Shown one piece after another: positions 47,452 to 57,144 of a stretch of 64,000 nt of DNA. How positions within the stretch are numbered: position 1 is the stretch's first letter; every line of letters starts with the position of its first letter. The translations under genes and the position numbers were made by a program. The notes beneath the pieces are model-generated. The model had not been told where the DNA came from, made no database searches, and worked only from the letters and a program-made list of their open reading frames with translations. Source of the stretch: Chara braunii (taxonomy: Eukaryota; Streptophyta; Charophyceae; Charales; Characeae); NCBI GenBank assembly GCA_003427395.1, contig BFEA01000170.1, positions 1,747,170 through 1,811,169 of the forward strand. The letters are read 5' to 3'.

Positions 47452-48157
47452 TGCTTTCAAGCAAAAAAAAGGAACCATCATCCCGGGGAGGGTGGAAATC
47501 TGAGCACAAAGTCGGGAGGAAGGGAGGAGAGACGGGCTCGCTAGAATGAGAATGGGGGTGTGGGGTTGGTAAATATGAAAACATAAGAGGAACACCAAGC
47601 ACCTTCAAAGAACAATCGTCGCTTAAAGGTTACACAAGAGGTTTCAGATATTATCGTATACCAAGTGATGCTTAGATACTATCAACAATCCCTATGAGCG
47701 TTTTTTCCTCGCTTGGTACTCAGCATCCGCACTTTTTTTGCGAGCGCATTTCCAACATCCGGTCGTGATCGATCCTGGAGATTCCCTATGGACATCCATG
47801 ATTGTGTGGACAACTTCGGTAACATTCATGCAACCCTCCTTCACTCGCGGCCTAATCTTTCCCTGACCCCAACGAATGAGCAAGGATTTTTGACGAGCAC
47901 AGGATAACAACTAAGATGTACACAGGACACAACCTATCGAGGGTAATTCCAAGGACGCCCGCCAGCAAGACTTGTTCCCTCATCACGAACTTAAACAGCA
48001 AGAACTCCAAGGAAAAGCCATGCTTAAATCCATACTTTATTACCGAGAGCTTCCCTGTGCAACCTTGCTGCATATCCATTGTGTTGCAACAGACGCATCA
48101 CGAATGAAGTGGGGACATGCACAAGTGTGGGAACGATTATTTGAAGTATGTACACAG
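47452..48157. other. Spacer between array C and element E; possible old coding remnant on the minus strand
   Basis: No family recognised. A minus-strand frame at 47910-47692 (MDVHRESPGSITTGCWKCARKKSADAEYQARKKRS at its end) has balanced composition unlike the surrounding repeats but no identifiable domain. The 23-bp sequence GTCGGGAGGAAGGGAGGAGA+GAC (47511-47533) recurs inverted at 57429-57451. Confidence 0.35.
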
Positions 48158-49292
48158 TGTGAGGATTGAGCCCTCAAGAAGGGGCCTTGCCATGATGTAC
48201 ATGTTCTGGGCTAAGGCCCCAGCAAGCCTCATGCCCGCCCTAAGTGAAGGCGGGCCAGCAAATCAACAAGAGCCCTCTGTGCAAACATTTCACGAAGTGG
48301 GGTCCATACAGTTGCAGCATGCCAGTTGGTTGGAGGCACCGAGTATCGGAGCTCTGCAAATGCAGAAATCCCAGGGCCCCAGAGTTGGTTAGGCCCGGGG
48401 CACATAAACGTGAGGCCGACATTGCATACTGGAAATAGAGGCCGAAAATCCCAATGGGATACCGGTCCACTATCTGAATCTGGACGCAGGCCTGGATGAA
48501 AGAGGCACAACTGTACTGCGTGGGCCCCAACCGCATTGGGCCTGGGTGCAGGTACCGGGGCCCAGGCGCAGGCTCAAGGGAGGCCGCCCACACACAACAC
48601 TGGCATATAGGCAAGCAGGGCGAGTGGGCAGGGATCTTGGCCATTGCGGGCAATGCCGGCACGCTGCGGGAATGCGAGGTGCTGTGCTGCGCTAGGCTGA
48701 GGTAGGCAGGCTGGCGCTAAGCGGTAGAGCGCTGCCTGGGCGCAGGGCGCTGGCGGCCATAGTCGGGCTGCCTGAGGGTGCAGAGGAGGTGAAGGGCGAA
48801 GGTGGTTCTTCGGAGGTGAAGGGCTCTGTGTGGGATAACAAGGGAGAGTGAGGGTGAAGAGTGGGACGTACCTGGTGGAGAGGAAGTCGGCATTGGTGTT
48901 GACATCATCACTCGCTGGTCGTCAAGTTGTCTGGTTGCTTTCATGCTGTAGTTGTAGTGATAGGCTGTAGAGTAGGTAGGGCGCCTGGCGCCATTCAAGA
49001 GAGAGAGCTACATTGGGTTATGCTGTTGGTGTTGCCCGATTGGGCTTGGACATTGACTCACGATTCTTCTGTATCGTTCTCAAATGGATGGTTACTCGGT
49101 TCCATTGTGCTATCTGCTCTTGCTTTGACTACTTGGACTTCAGTGTGATTTTGCAATCTGGATTTCTGTGCTTCGTCCACATTCATGTTCCTTGCANCCA
49201 TTGTGCTATCTGCTCTTGCTTTGACTACTTGGACTTCAGTGTGATTTTGCAATCTGGATTTCTGTGCTTCGTCCACATTCATGTTCCTTGCA
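48158..49292 (+). repeat. 5' LTR of element E
   Basis: Begins TGTGAGGATTGAGCCC, ends CCTTGCA. A 95-bp segment is duplicated exactly around one N at 49197 (49102-49196 and 49198-49292). The 3' LTR has this segment once, so the duplication is probably an unmerged assembly overlap. Confidence 0.92.
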
Positions 49293-49295
49293 TTT

Positions 49296-49307
49296 TGGTA
49301 TCAGAGC
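49296..49307 (+). other. Primer-binding site of element E
   Basis: TGGTATCAGAGC, three bases after the LTR end; canonical plant initiator tRNA-Met type. Confidence 0.92.
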
Positions 49308-50582
49308 TGGTTTGATTCGCCACTTACCTTGGTGCGCTGGCGTTATACAGACTTGGTGCGTTGACGATGCTTCGTCGCAGTTGGTTCTTGTGACGTCAGG
49401 CCATACTAGGCGCACTACCTGGGTAGAGAGGTGTGCGCCGGAAGGCTAAGACGACATTGATTGCCGTGGTGACAGGTGGAATGTATGATTGGTGATGAGA
49501 GCATGCTGATGTGGCATTCGGCTGAGGTGGCACTGCATTGCGTTGTGGGTGGTATGGAGGCCAAGACCGGTCATCAAATGCACACTCAGCTCAATTGGTG
49601 AGAAATCTGTGGTTGGGGGCAGCTATCTCCAGGTACGTTGTTCCCTTATCTACTCTCTCAATCTCTTCTTACCGCGAGGAAGTGAGTCCAACTTGAGAGT
49701 CCTCTCCTTTGGTGAGGTGTCGTGAGCGCGCTACCTTGAGGGACGACAATCTTCCCGGAAGCATCTGGAAGGAGAAAGGGCGGTGCCTCTGAAGGGCCCT
49801 GGTCGAAGCACTGGGTCACGGTCACCATGCCAACCCAATGGGAGTAGGTCACGCATGCGATGGCCGCTTGTCCATTTTGGCACTATGCTACGCTATAGAA
49901 GTCCTGCCGGGTGTGCCAGCGTTTTATGAGACGCTTACCAGACCGTCTATAAACATTTCTGGTTGGGGACTCGGATTGATTCTGGTTGTGATCGCCATCC
50001 TGACTGCGACGTTAAATAATTCCTGAGGAGATGGGGGCTCTCCTAAATTTCCTCCTGATCAGCCAGATCAACTGGGTATAAGGCTCATTCCGTACGAGGG
50101 TAAATAAGAGTGGACTGGCTGGCTTGCTCGGCAATGACTTGGGCACAGGGGTGGGCCGACAATACACACGAAGACACTGCTGCTCAAAGATGCTCTTCGG
50201 TATGTTGGATTGAGGGGAGGGTAGGTTCTAATTGGTGCTCAACTGGAAACACAACCATACCCACTACTCATACATCTGCAACATAGTCTTGTTTTATTAT
50301 TGATTAGTTGGTTGACAACTGCTAACACCTCACAAACGTATTAGAGTAGGACTGTTGTATACTACCATAGCCAGTTCTATCTAATGCTGCTGTAAGTGAA
50401 CTAATCACAGTGGAACTACACTATGTTGACAGTCTTTTGTGAATGTTGTAGGCTGCCACTTGATCGGTAAAGTAGGGGAACTGCCGGACATATTTATTTT
50501 TAGAAAATTAGGTGTCGGTTTGACACATGCTGTGGTAGGACTCCAGCAGGGAGTTGTAGTGTAGATAGTGTTTGCCTAACTG
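49308..50582 (+). other. Element E leader
   Basis: No gene. It contains GCTGATGTGGC and GCTGAGGTGGC (49507-49532), AGGTACGTTG (49631), TATAAA (49951) and the conserved leader motif (49991-50064). Confidence 0.75.
49991..50064 (+). promoter_or_regulatory. Conserved leader motif, element E copy
   Basis: ATCGCCATCCTGACTGCGAC-GTTAAATAATT-CCTG (to 50025), then the 6-bp hairpin AGGAGA-TGGGGGC-TCTCCT (50026-50044), then CCTCCTGATCAGCC (50051-50064) with a TGATCA palindrome. Clearest copy of the block. Confidence 0.75.
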
Positions 50583-51620
50583 ATGAGCGGGTCAGCCACC
50601 GATGAGGGTAGAGTTGACAATGTGAGACTTACACGTTCGGGAGCACTTAGGGTCCCAAACGTGTTCCAGACCCTACAACCGGGAGACGAAGCACGGCTTC
50701 GTGCCGAACGTAGAGCCCGTGCTCTTGCAGCAGCGAGGGCAGCAGCGAACCTAGCAGCTAGAGATCAGGCAGCAGCAGCCAGAGCAGCAGCAATGGCTAA
50801 CGGCGCAAGCTCTGCTTTGTCCTCTGCTGCATCCTCGTCAGGGACCCTGTTGGGAATGCCCTCAGGGCCCGCGGGTACTTCCGAATCAATAGGTGCTGGA
50901 CAGTCCACAAGTCAAATGGCGGGCTCGCAGTTAAGCCCGTTGACCCCACGCGGTAGGGAGCTTCTAGAGCTCCAACAGGTCGAAAGGATCCGCGAGCGGT
51001 TAGAGAGGGAACTGAAGCAAGCAACCGATAGAGAAAGAGAGAGAAAAAATAGAGCAGCCAGGCTTGATGCGTTAGAGGCAGACAAGGCTGCACTGGAGGG
51101 TTTGGATGAGACAACAATGTCTGGCCAATTGAAAGTGTTGAAGAACAGCATGCTGTCGCTGCATGCGCATGTGGACAGCAGACTAGACTTCATGCAGAAC
51201 TCTCTTGACCAGATCTTAGACCTTTTGCAAAGGCCAGGATTTAGGCCAGCAGCACAGTCGTCGTTGCCGTTACCGGCGATGTCAGGCCCCTTTCCGGTAC
51301 AAGCTGGCACGCAGCCAAGTGGTACGTCTGCAGCAGTCTCACAGACTGTTGCTTCTTCTTCTTTTGGGTCAGCGGTGGTTGCTACACCATCACCGCAACA
51401 ACCTGTTCCTCAACAGGGACAGCAGCAAGGTCAATGGTACCCGAAGACCCCTATGAAAGCGCCCCTTGCCTTCTCCGGAGAGAAGAAGGACGAGGAACTC
51501 AACACATGGTTGAGAACGGTTCCAGTATGGGTAAAGGCGAAGAGGACTTTGCAGGAGGAGGAGGTGATTACTGCTGCATCTATCTTGAGGGTAAGGCAGC
51601 CAAATGGCTGGATGGTTTAG
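50583..51620 (+). CDS. Element E gag, N-terminal part and start of capsid
   Basis: Starts MSGSATDEGRVDNVRLTRSG, a short N-terminus analogous to MSDRE of C and D. An Ala/Arg-rich stretch (RAERRARALAAARAAANLAAR) is followed by a coiled coil (LLELQQVERIRERLERELKQATDRE and DALEADKAALEGLDE). A Gln/Ser-rich linker leads to the capsid start (PLAFSGEKKDEELNTWLRTVPVWVK, EEEVITAAS). After codon ATC near 51588 the frame is lost. Inserting one base restores the family sequence AASYLEGKAAKWLDG, so this is a one-base deletion (or sequencing error); the last residues RVRQPNGWMV are spurious. Confidence 0.87.
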   Translation: MSGSATDEGRVDNVRLTRSGALRVPNVFQTLQPGDEARLRAERRARALAAARAAANLAARDQAAAARAAAMANGASSALSSAASSSGTLLGMPSGPAGTSESIGAGQSTSQMAGSQLSPLTPRGRELLELQQVERIRERLERELKQATDRERERKNRAARLDALEADKAALEGLDETTMSGQLKVLKNSMLSLHAHVDSRLDFMQNSLDQILDLLQRPGFRPAAQSSLPLPAMSGPFPVQAGTQPSGTSAAVSQTVASSSFGSAVVATPSPQQPVPQQGQQQGQWYPKTPMKAPLAFSGEKKDEELNTWLRTVPVWVKAKRTLQEEEVITAASILRVRQPNGWMV

Positions 51621-52420
51621 TTTCAAAGGCTGGGTACAGACGACGCATGGCGGACTGGGCTAAGACCATTACGTTAGACCAGTTCTTAGAAATTGTAGAA
51701 GCTCGTTGGCACAATCCACAGTAGGCACAAATTGCCACTGATGCGATAAACAGACTAGACCAAAGAAAGTTCAAGTCAGTCAGAGAGCTTACGACTACCG
51801 TAGAGAGCTTCATCGTTGTTCCCGGCATAAACTACGATGACCAATTCTTGTTGACCACGTTTGTGAGATGTCTCCCAGAGAATCTCAGAAACTTGCTGCC
51901 CAGCGAGGCCCGCCTTGAGTATCCCTCATTTGAGACCTTGTCTAGAAAAGCCTTAGATTTAGAGGCCACTCTAGGAAGTGCTCAACCTTCTTCAGTAGAC
52001 GCGAAGAAGAAGAAGAGTCCACAGGAATGGAAGAAGAAGGGGGCTAAATTGATGATGGTTGAGTCCGATGGGACTCAAATAGAGATCGACGAGCTCACCG
52101 ACGTTTCAGAGTACGACGGTGAGGAGATCGCTGAGGGTAGCACCCTCACCGCAGTAGTTAAGGCTAAGGCTGGTGGCCGAGTGAAGGGCCATCAAAAGAG
52201 CCAAGGGAAGGCCGCCTCCAATCAGACCAAAGTTGCTGATTGGGTCAAGGCAGGTCTTGATCAAGAAGTGTGGCGGGACCGCCGAGTGCGTGGTGCTTGT
52301 ATTAACTGTGGTGAATATGGACACACCCAGTACAAGTGCCAGAACGCAAAGGTCACGCAGAAGATACCTCCTAAGATGGGGGCATCTTCTTCCCAGGCTT
52401 CTAGCTCGGGAAACACGTGA
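51590..52420 (+). CDS. Element E gag, capsid remainder and zinc knuckle
   Basis: Second gag frame: YLEGKAAKWLDGLVSKAGYRR, DQFLEIVEARWHNPQ, an in-frame TAG at 51722-51724, then AQIATDAINRLDQRKFKSV, FLLTTFVRCLPENLR, PSFETLSRKALDLEA, and the intact knuckle C-IN-C-GEYG-H-TQYK-C (CX2CX4HX4C). It ends SSSGNT and TGA at 52418. GGGAAAC sits in phase six bases before this stop. It would package element RNA into the particle. Confidence 0.88.
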
Positions 52421-54573
52421 GGCCGGTGGAAGTTTTAGCTGCTTCTACTCATGGTGAAGTGGGCCAGATACCCTCCCCACTTCATGAGATGGCCATAGCT
52501 AATGACTCTTTAGTCACCCTGCAGACTCATCCAGACCAAACTATGCTTTGTACGTTGGATGTGTCTGAAACCTTAGAAGATTTGGAAAGTGAGTGGTCAA
52601 ACAAGGACCCTCGCGAATCTTGGGTGGCACTAAGGAAAGGTCCTAGAGGGGAACATTTCGTAGTGGAAGTTGATGTAGGAGGCCGCAAATGTGGTGCCTT
52701 CATAGACATCGGCTCCACGCGGAACTATATACGTCGCGACTGTTTGGAAAGGCTGCGCCTACAGGACCGGGTACAACACCTTAGTAGACCAGTAGCATCT
52801 ACTTTGGCCAATAAGGAGCGCATGATTGTCGCAGACTATATTAAGGATGTAGTCTGCACCTTCTCCTATGGAGGAGGGGAACTTAATCACAAGATTTCGT
52901 TCCTAATTAGCGACGACTTACCATTCGACATGTTGTTAGGAATGTACTACCTTGAGGTTGCCAAGCCCCAGTTTGACTGGGACAAGAAGGTGCTAAAGCA
53001 TAAGTTGCCTAGTGGAAGAACAGTGAGACTGACTAAGTTTAAAGCCAGTAGTATAATTGATACCTATGGCTGCTTGTGCGCATCAACGTTCTACAACTAC
53101 TACAAACAGAACCAAGAGGAGGGTATGTACCTAGTGTATGTCTCTGAGAAAGGGGTGGCCGTTAAAACACCCCCAGAGATAGAACACGTTGTTGCTAAGT
53201 TCCCTGATCTGTTCACGGAGCCTACAGGAGTCGTAGAAAGGGAGGTTGTCCACGCCATAGAAATCATTCCAGGGAGTAAAACCCCAAAGGGAAGGATCTA
53301 TAGGATGCCTCCGTCCGAGTTGGATGAACTTCGACGACAACTGAAAGAGCTGACAGAGAAGGGATGGATCCGACCGAGTACTTCCCCCTACGGATCGCCA
53401 GTACTATTTGTACCAAAGAAGGGGGGTACATTGAGGACGTGCATTGATTATAGAGGCCTCAATGCCATCACAGTGAAGAACGCAGAGCCTCTACCTCGCA
53501 TAGACGACCTATTGGATAGGGTGCAGGGATGTAAGTACTATAGTAAGATAGACTTAAAGTCCAGCTACCATCAAATCGCAATAAGATCCGAGGATCAGCA
53601 CAAGACTGCTTTTCAGACCAGATACGGTCTGTATGAGTTTGTAGTGATGCCCTTTGGTCTTTGCAATGCGCCGGGTACATTCCAGCACGCTATGAATATG
53701 ATCTTTCATGACCACTTATATAAGTTTGTCGTTGTCTACTTGGACGATATTCTTATCTTCAGTAAGTCTGTCGAAGAGCATGCACAACACATTGAGACTG
53801 TACTCTCACTCTTGCGACAACACAAGTTTAAGGTCAACCTAGAGAAGTGTGAGTTCGGACGTACTAAGATCTTATATTTGGGTCGTGAAGTATCCGCGGA
53901 AGGGATTAGGTCGGAAGATGCGAAGGTGGCTAGTATAAGGGACTGGCCACGACCTCAAACTGTTACCGAGGTCAGATCTTTCTTAGGAATGTGCGGCAAT
54001 TATAGGAACTTTGTGAAAAATTATTCCACAGTCGCCTCTCCTTTGACAGATCTAACTCGACTTGACACGCCGTGGGACTGGAGTGATGAGTGCGAGGCTG
54101 CTTTCGAACGATTGAAGCATGCACTCATGAATCATGAGGTTCTCATGGTGCCCGATCCTCAAAAGCCATTCATAGTGACCACTGACGCAAACCAATATGG
54201 CATAGGCGCAGTGCTGGCTCAGCAGGATGGGAAGAAGTTGAGACCGATTGAGTACATGAGCAAGAAAATGCCATCAAAGAAACTGGCAAAGTCCACCTAC
54301 GAAAGGGAACTCTATGCTCTTTACAAAGCACTTGTCCATTGGAGGCACTTCCTGTTGGGACGGTTTTTCTACTTGAGAACTGACCATCAGACCCTCAAAT
54401 GGATCAAGACTCAACCGGCTCTCTCTGGTGCACTCAAGCGATGGATTGAGGTCATAGATCAGTATGACTTCAAGCTAGAGTATCTGAAGGGAGAGTACAA
54501 CAAGGTTGCAGATGCGCTGTCCCATAGAGCAGACTACCTAGGGGCGCTAGTTTTTGAGTTTGGTGTATCTTAG
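52405..54573 (+). CDS. Element E pol: protease, reverse transcriptase, RNase H
   Basis: The frame is -1 to gag and opens after TAG 52402, with no ATG near its start; the first codon after slippage is CAC at 52414. Protease FIDIGSTRNYIR lies about 97 residues in (Asp-Ile-Gly) with LPFDMLLGMYYLEV. RT has YRMPPSELDELRRQ, IDYRGLNAITV, IDLKSSYHQIAI, MPFGLCNAPGTFQ and VVYLDDILIFSKS (YLDD near residue 440). RNase H has VTTDANQYGIGAVLAQ near 587, LRTDHQTLKWI and VADALSHRADY. It ends at TAG 54571 between RNase H and integrase; relatives read DDVT there. Everything else is intact. Confidence 0.95.
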   Translation, partial: LGKHVRPVEVLAASTHGEVGQIPSPLHEMAIANDSLVTLQTHPDQTMLCTLDVSETLEDLESEWSNKDPRESWVALRKGPRGEHFVVEVDVGGRKCGAFIDIGSTRNYIRRDCLERLRLQDRVQHLSRPVASTLANKERMIVADYIKDVVCTFSYGGGELNHKISFLISDDLPFDMLLGMYYLEVAKPQFDWDKKVLKHKLPSGRTVRLTKFKASSIIDTYGCLCASTFYNYYKQNQEEGMYLVYVSEKGVAVKTPPEIEHVVAKFPDLFTEPTGVVEREVVHAIEIIPGSKTPKGRIYRMPPSELDELRRQLKELTEKGWIRPSTSPYGSPVLFVPKKGGTLRTCIDYRGLNAITVKNAEPLPRIDDLLDRVQGCKYYSKIDLKSSYHQIAIRSEDQHKTAFQTRYGLYEFVVMPFGLCNAPGTFQHAMNMIFHDHLYKFVVVYLDDILIFSKSVEEHAQHIETVLSLLRQHKFKVNLEKCEFGRTKILYLGREVSAEGIRSEDAKVASIRDWPRPQTVTEVRSFLGMCGNYRNFVKNYSTVASPLTDLTRLDTPWDWSDECEAAFERLKHALMNHEVLMVPDPQKPFIVTTDANQYGIGAVLAQQDGKKLRPIEYMSKKMPSKKLAKSTYERELYALYKALVHWRHFLLGRFFYLRTDHQTLKWIKTQPALSGALKRWIEVIDQYDFKLEYLKGEYNKVADALSHRADYLGALVFEFGVS
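52408..52449 (+). promoter_or_regulatory. Programmed -1 frameshift module of element E
   Basis: GGGAAAC (52408-52414) reads G GGA AAC in gag frame. A 10-nt spacer follows, then stem GGTGGAAG (52425-52432) with CTTCTACT (52442-52449), 8 bp including two G-T pairs, and a 9-nt loop. The gag stop is inside the spacer. The pol frame is reached only by a -1 shift. Confidence 0.8.
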
Positions 54574-54588
54574 GAAGTAACTCTGTCA

Positions 54589-56085
54589 TTGGTGGGAGCC
54601 TATCAGGAAGATCCTGTCATGATGGACATCATCCGCAAACTTCAGGCAAAAGACAAGGCCACAGAGAATGAGTTTGTGGTGGTGGATGGGTCACTCTTTC
54701 TTGATAAGGCCGGGTGTAAAAGGTTAGTAGTTCCATCGAGTGAGAGTTTGCGTAGTTTATTTCTAGGGGAATGTCATGACGCAACTGGACACTTCGGCTA
54801 CAAAAAGACAAGTGTCAATCTAGTACAGCGATTTTGGTGGCCTGGAATGCTAGATGACGCAAAGAAGTATGTAGAGACCTGTCAGGTCTGTCAGCGGGAC
54901 AAGCCGCGAACTCAAGCACCGCCTGGGTTGCTAAAGCCCTTGCCTATCCCTGCTGGTCCAGGACAGAGTGTTTCCATGGACTTCATGGACACCCTGGTGA
55001 CTAGTAAGAGTGGCAAGAGGCATATCTTTGTCATCATTGATCGATTCACCAAATACGCTAGACTAATTGCCATGCCAGAGACCGCAAGGACTGACCACGT
55101 CATCAAGTTGTTTATGGACAACTGGGTGCGTGATTTTGGTTTACCNAAGTCAATTGTTAGTGACAGAGATGTCCGCTTCACAAGTGAGCTGTGGAAGAAG
55201 ACTGCTGAGCAGATGGGCAGTCAACTTCAGATGACTTCAGGGAATCATCCCGAAGCCAACGGACAGGCCGAGCAGATGAACAAAGTTGTACAACACCTGC
55301 TGAGGCATTACATCAAGCCCAGCCAGGATGACTGGGATGAGAAGTTGCCTCTCATCGCCAGCCTGTACAACAACGTTGTACACAGCAGTACCGGCGTTAG
55401 TCCTAACCAACTGCACTTGGGATGGAAGCCTAGATCAGCTCTGGACTTCTTCCTACCTGAAAACCGACCCTCTGCAACTCCAGGCACACTTGAGTACGGT
55501 GTGCAATATGAGAAGTTGCTGCAGCAAGCTGTCGAGCACATCAAGAAAGCTCAGCAAGCAATGATTGCTTCTGAGAACAAACATCGTCGACAGTCGTCAT
55601 TTCAGATAGGGGAACGTGTCTGGGCCAAGGCTAGTGATCTAGGACAGGAATTCAGAATCTCTCGCAAACTAATGCCTCAGTATTTTGGTCCATGGGAAGT
55701 CCTGGATATAGTTGGGGATGAGATGGATGATCCTATCTATGTTATCCGTATCCCTGGTCATCTGCGCACTCACCCTGTCTTTCATGCCTCAAAGCTTGCA
55801 CCTTTCGCTGAGATAGATCAATTCCCTTCAAGGAGATCGATGCTGCCCCCAACCATGGATGGTCAAGTGCACATTGACGACATTGTGGATCACAGAGATC
55901 TGCCTGTTCCAAAGCCACTGGGTAGAGGAAGACCTCCAAAACCCAAGCGGGAGTATCGCGTCCGATTCAGGCATCATACAGATCCGAAGGAAGATCGGTG
56001 GTTCACCAGAGAGGAACTGATTGACACAGCTCAAGTGGTGGCAGATTATGAGAGAATGTTGAAAGGGAAGGCACCTGCGAAGTAA
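54589..56085 (+). CDS. Element E pol: integrase with chromodomain-like tail
   Basis: Same frame as the upstream pol segment, restarting five codons after the TAG; the Met is internal only if the TAG is read through. Residues about 60-105 form the HHCC zinc finger (GECHDATGHFGYKKT ... CQVCQRDKP). The DDE core has SMDFMDTLVTSKSG (about 130), IVSDRDVRFTSELW (about 190) and HPEANGQAEQMNK (about 222). The GPY/F module is FGPWEVLDIVGDE ... VFHASKLAPF. The last 60 residues (HIDDIVDHRDLP, YRVRFRHHTDPKEDRWFTREEL) resemble a chromodomain. Integrase would insert the cDNA with a 4-bp duplication. One N at 55146 affects one codon. Confidence 0.95.
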   Translation: MVGAYQEDPVMMDIIRKLQAKDKATENEFVVVDGSLFLDKAGCKRLVVPSSESLRSLFLGECHDATGHFGYKKTSVNLVQRFWWPGMLDDAKKYVETCQVCQRDKPRTQAPPGLLKPLPIPAGPGQSVSMDFMDTLVTSKSGKRHIFVIIDRFTKYARLIAMPETARTDHVIKLFMDNWVRDFGLXKSIVSDRDVRFTSELWKKTAEQMGSQLQMTSGNHPEANGQAEQMNKVVQHLLRHYIKPSQDDWDEKLPLIASLYNNVVHSSTGVSPNQLHLGWKPRSALDFFLPENRPSATPGTLEYGVQYEKLLQQAVEHIKKAQQAMIASENKHRRQSSFQIGERVWAKASDLGQEFRISRKLMPQYFGPWEVLDIVGDEMDDPIYVIRIPGHLRTHPVFHASKLAPFAEIDQFPSRRSMLPPTMDGQVHIDDIVDHRDLPVPKPLGRGRPPKPKREYRVRFRHHTDPKEDRWFTREELIDTAQVVADYERMLKGKAPAK

Positions 56086-56122
56086 GCATCTCAGCGGAAT
56101 TTCGAAGCTAAGGGGGATGGAA

Positions 56123-57140
56123 TGTGAGGATTGAGCCCTCAGGAAGGGGCCTTGCCATGATGTACATGTTCTGGGCTAAGGCCCCAACAAGCCTCGTGCC
56201 CGCCCTAAGTGAAGGCAGGCCAGCAAATCAACAAGAGCCCTTTGTGCAAACATTTCACGAAGTGGGGTCCATACAGTTGCAGCACGCCAGTTGGTTGGAG
56301 GCACCGAGTATCGGAGCTCTGCAAATGCAGAAATCCCAGGGCCCCAGAGTTGGTTAGGCCCTGGGCACATAAACGTGAGGCCGACATTGCATACTGGAAA
56401 TAGAGGCCGAAAATGCCAATGGGATACCGGTCCACTATCTGAATCTGGACGCAACTGTACTGCGTGGGCCCCAACCGCATTGGGCCTGGGTGCAGGTACC
56501 GGGGCCCAGGCGCAGGCTCAAGGGAGGCCGCCCACACACAACACTGGCATATAGGCAAGCAGGGCGAGTGGGCAGGGATCTTGGCCATTGCGGGCAATGC
56601 CGGCACGCTGCGGGAATGCGAGGTGCTGTGCTGCGCTAGGCTGAGGTAGGCAGGCTGGCGCTAAGCGGTAGAGCGCTGCCTGGGCGCAGGGCGCTGGCGG
56701 CCATAGTCGGGCTGCCTGAGGGTGCAGAGGAGGTGAAGGGCGAAGGTGGTTCTTCGGAGGTGAAGGGCTCTGTGTGGGATAACAAGGGAGAGTGAGGGTG
56801 AAGAGTGGGACGTACCTGGTGGAGAGGAAGTCGGCATTGGTGTTGACATCATCACTCGCTGGTCGTCAAGTTGTCTGGTTGCTTTCATGCTGTAGTTGTA
56901 GTGATAGGCTGTAGAGTAGGTAGGGCGCCTGGCGCCATTCAAGAGAGAGAGCTACATTGGGTTATGCTGTTGGTGTTGCCCGATTGGGCTTGGACATTGA
57001 CTCACGATTCTTCTGTATCGTTCTCAAATGGATGGTTACTCGGTTCCATTGTGCTATCTGCTCTTGCTTTGACTACTTGGACTTCAGTGTGATTTTGCAA
57101 TCTGGATTTCTGTGCTTCGTCCACATTCATGTTCCTTGCA
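56123..57140 (+). repeat. 3' LTR of element E
   Basis: Starts TGTGAGGATTGAGCCC after the purine-rich AAGGGGGATGGAA and ends CCTTGCA; next bases ACAG repeat those before the 5' LTR. It lacks the 21-bp segment near 48492 of the 5' copy. Confidence 0.95.
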
Positions 57141-57144
57141 ACAG

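Larger units (their letters stand above)
48158..57140 (+). mobile_element. Element E: nearly intact Ty3/Gypsy chromovirus-like element
   Basis: Complete structure: 5' LTR 48158-49292, PBS 49296-49307, leader, gag 50583-52420, pol 52405-56085, polypurine tract, 3' LTR 56123-57140, flanked by ACAG (48154-48157 and 57141-57144). After removing an apparent 96-base assembly duplication and a 21-bp indel, both LTRs are 1018 bp and differ at only about ten positions that I counted. The only coding defects seen are one frameshift and one TAG in gag and one TAG in pol. It is the youngest element in the window. Confidence 0.95.

Noticed and set aside
49991-50064. Hammerhead ribozyme in the leader motif
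   Set aside because: CTGAGGAG and a stem are present but the GAAA box and a cleavage site in the right arrangement are missing in all copies.
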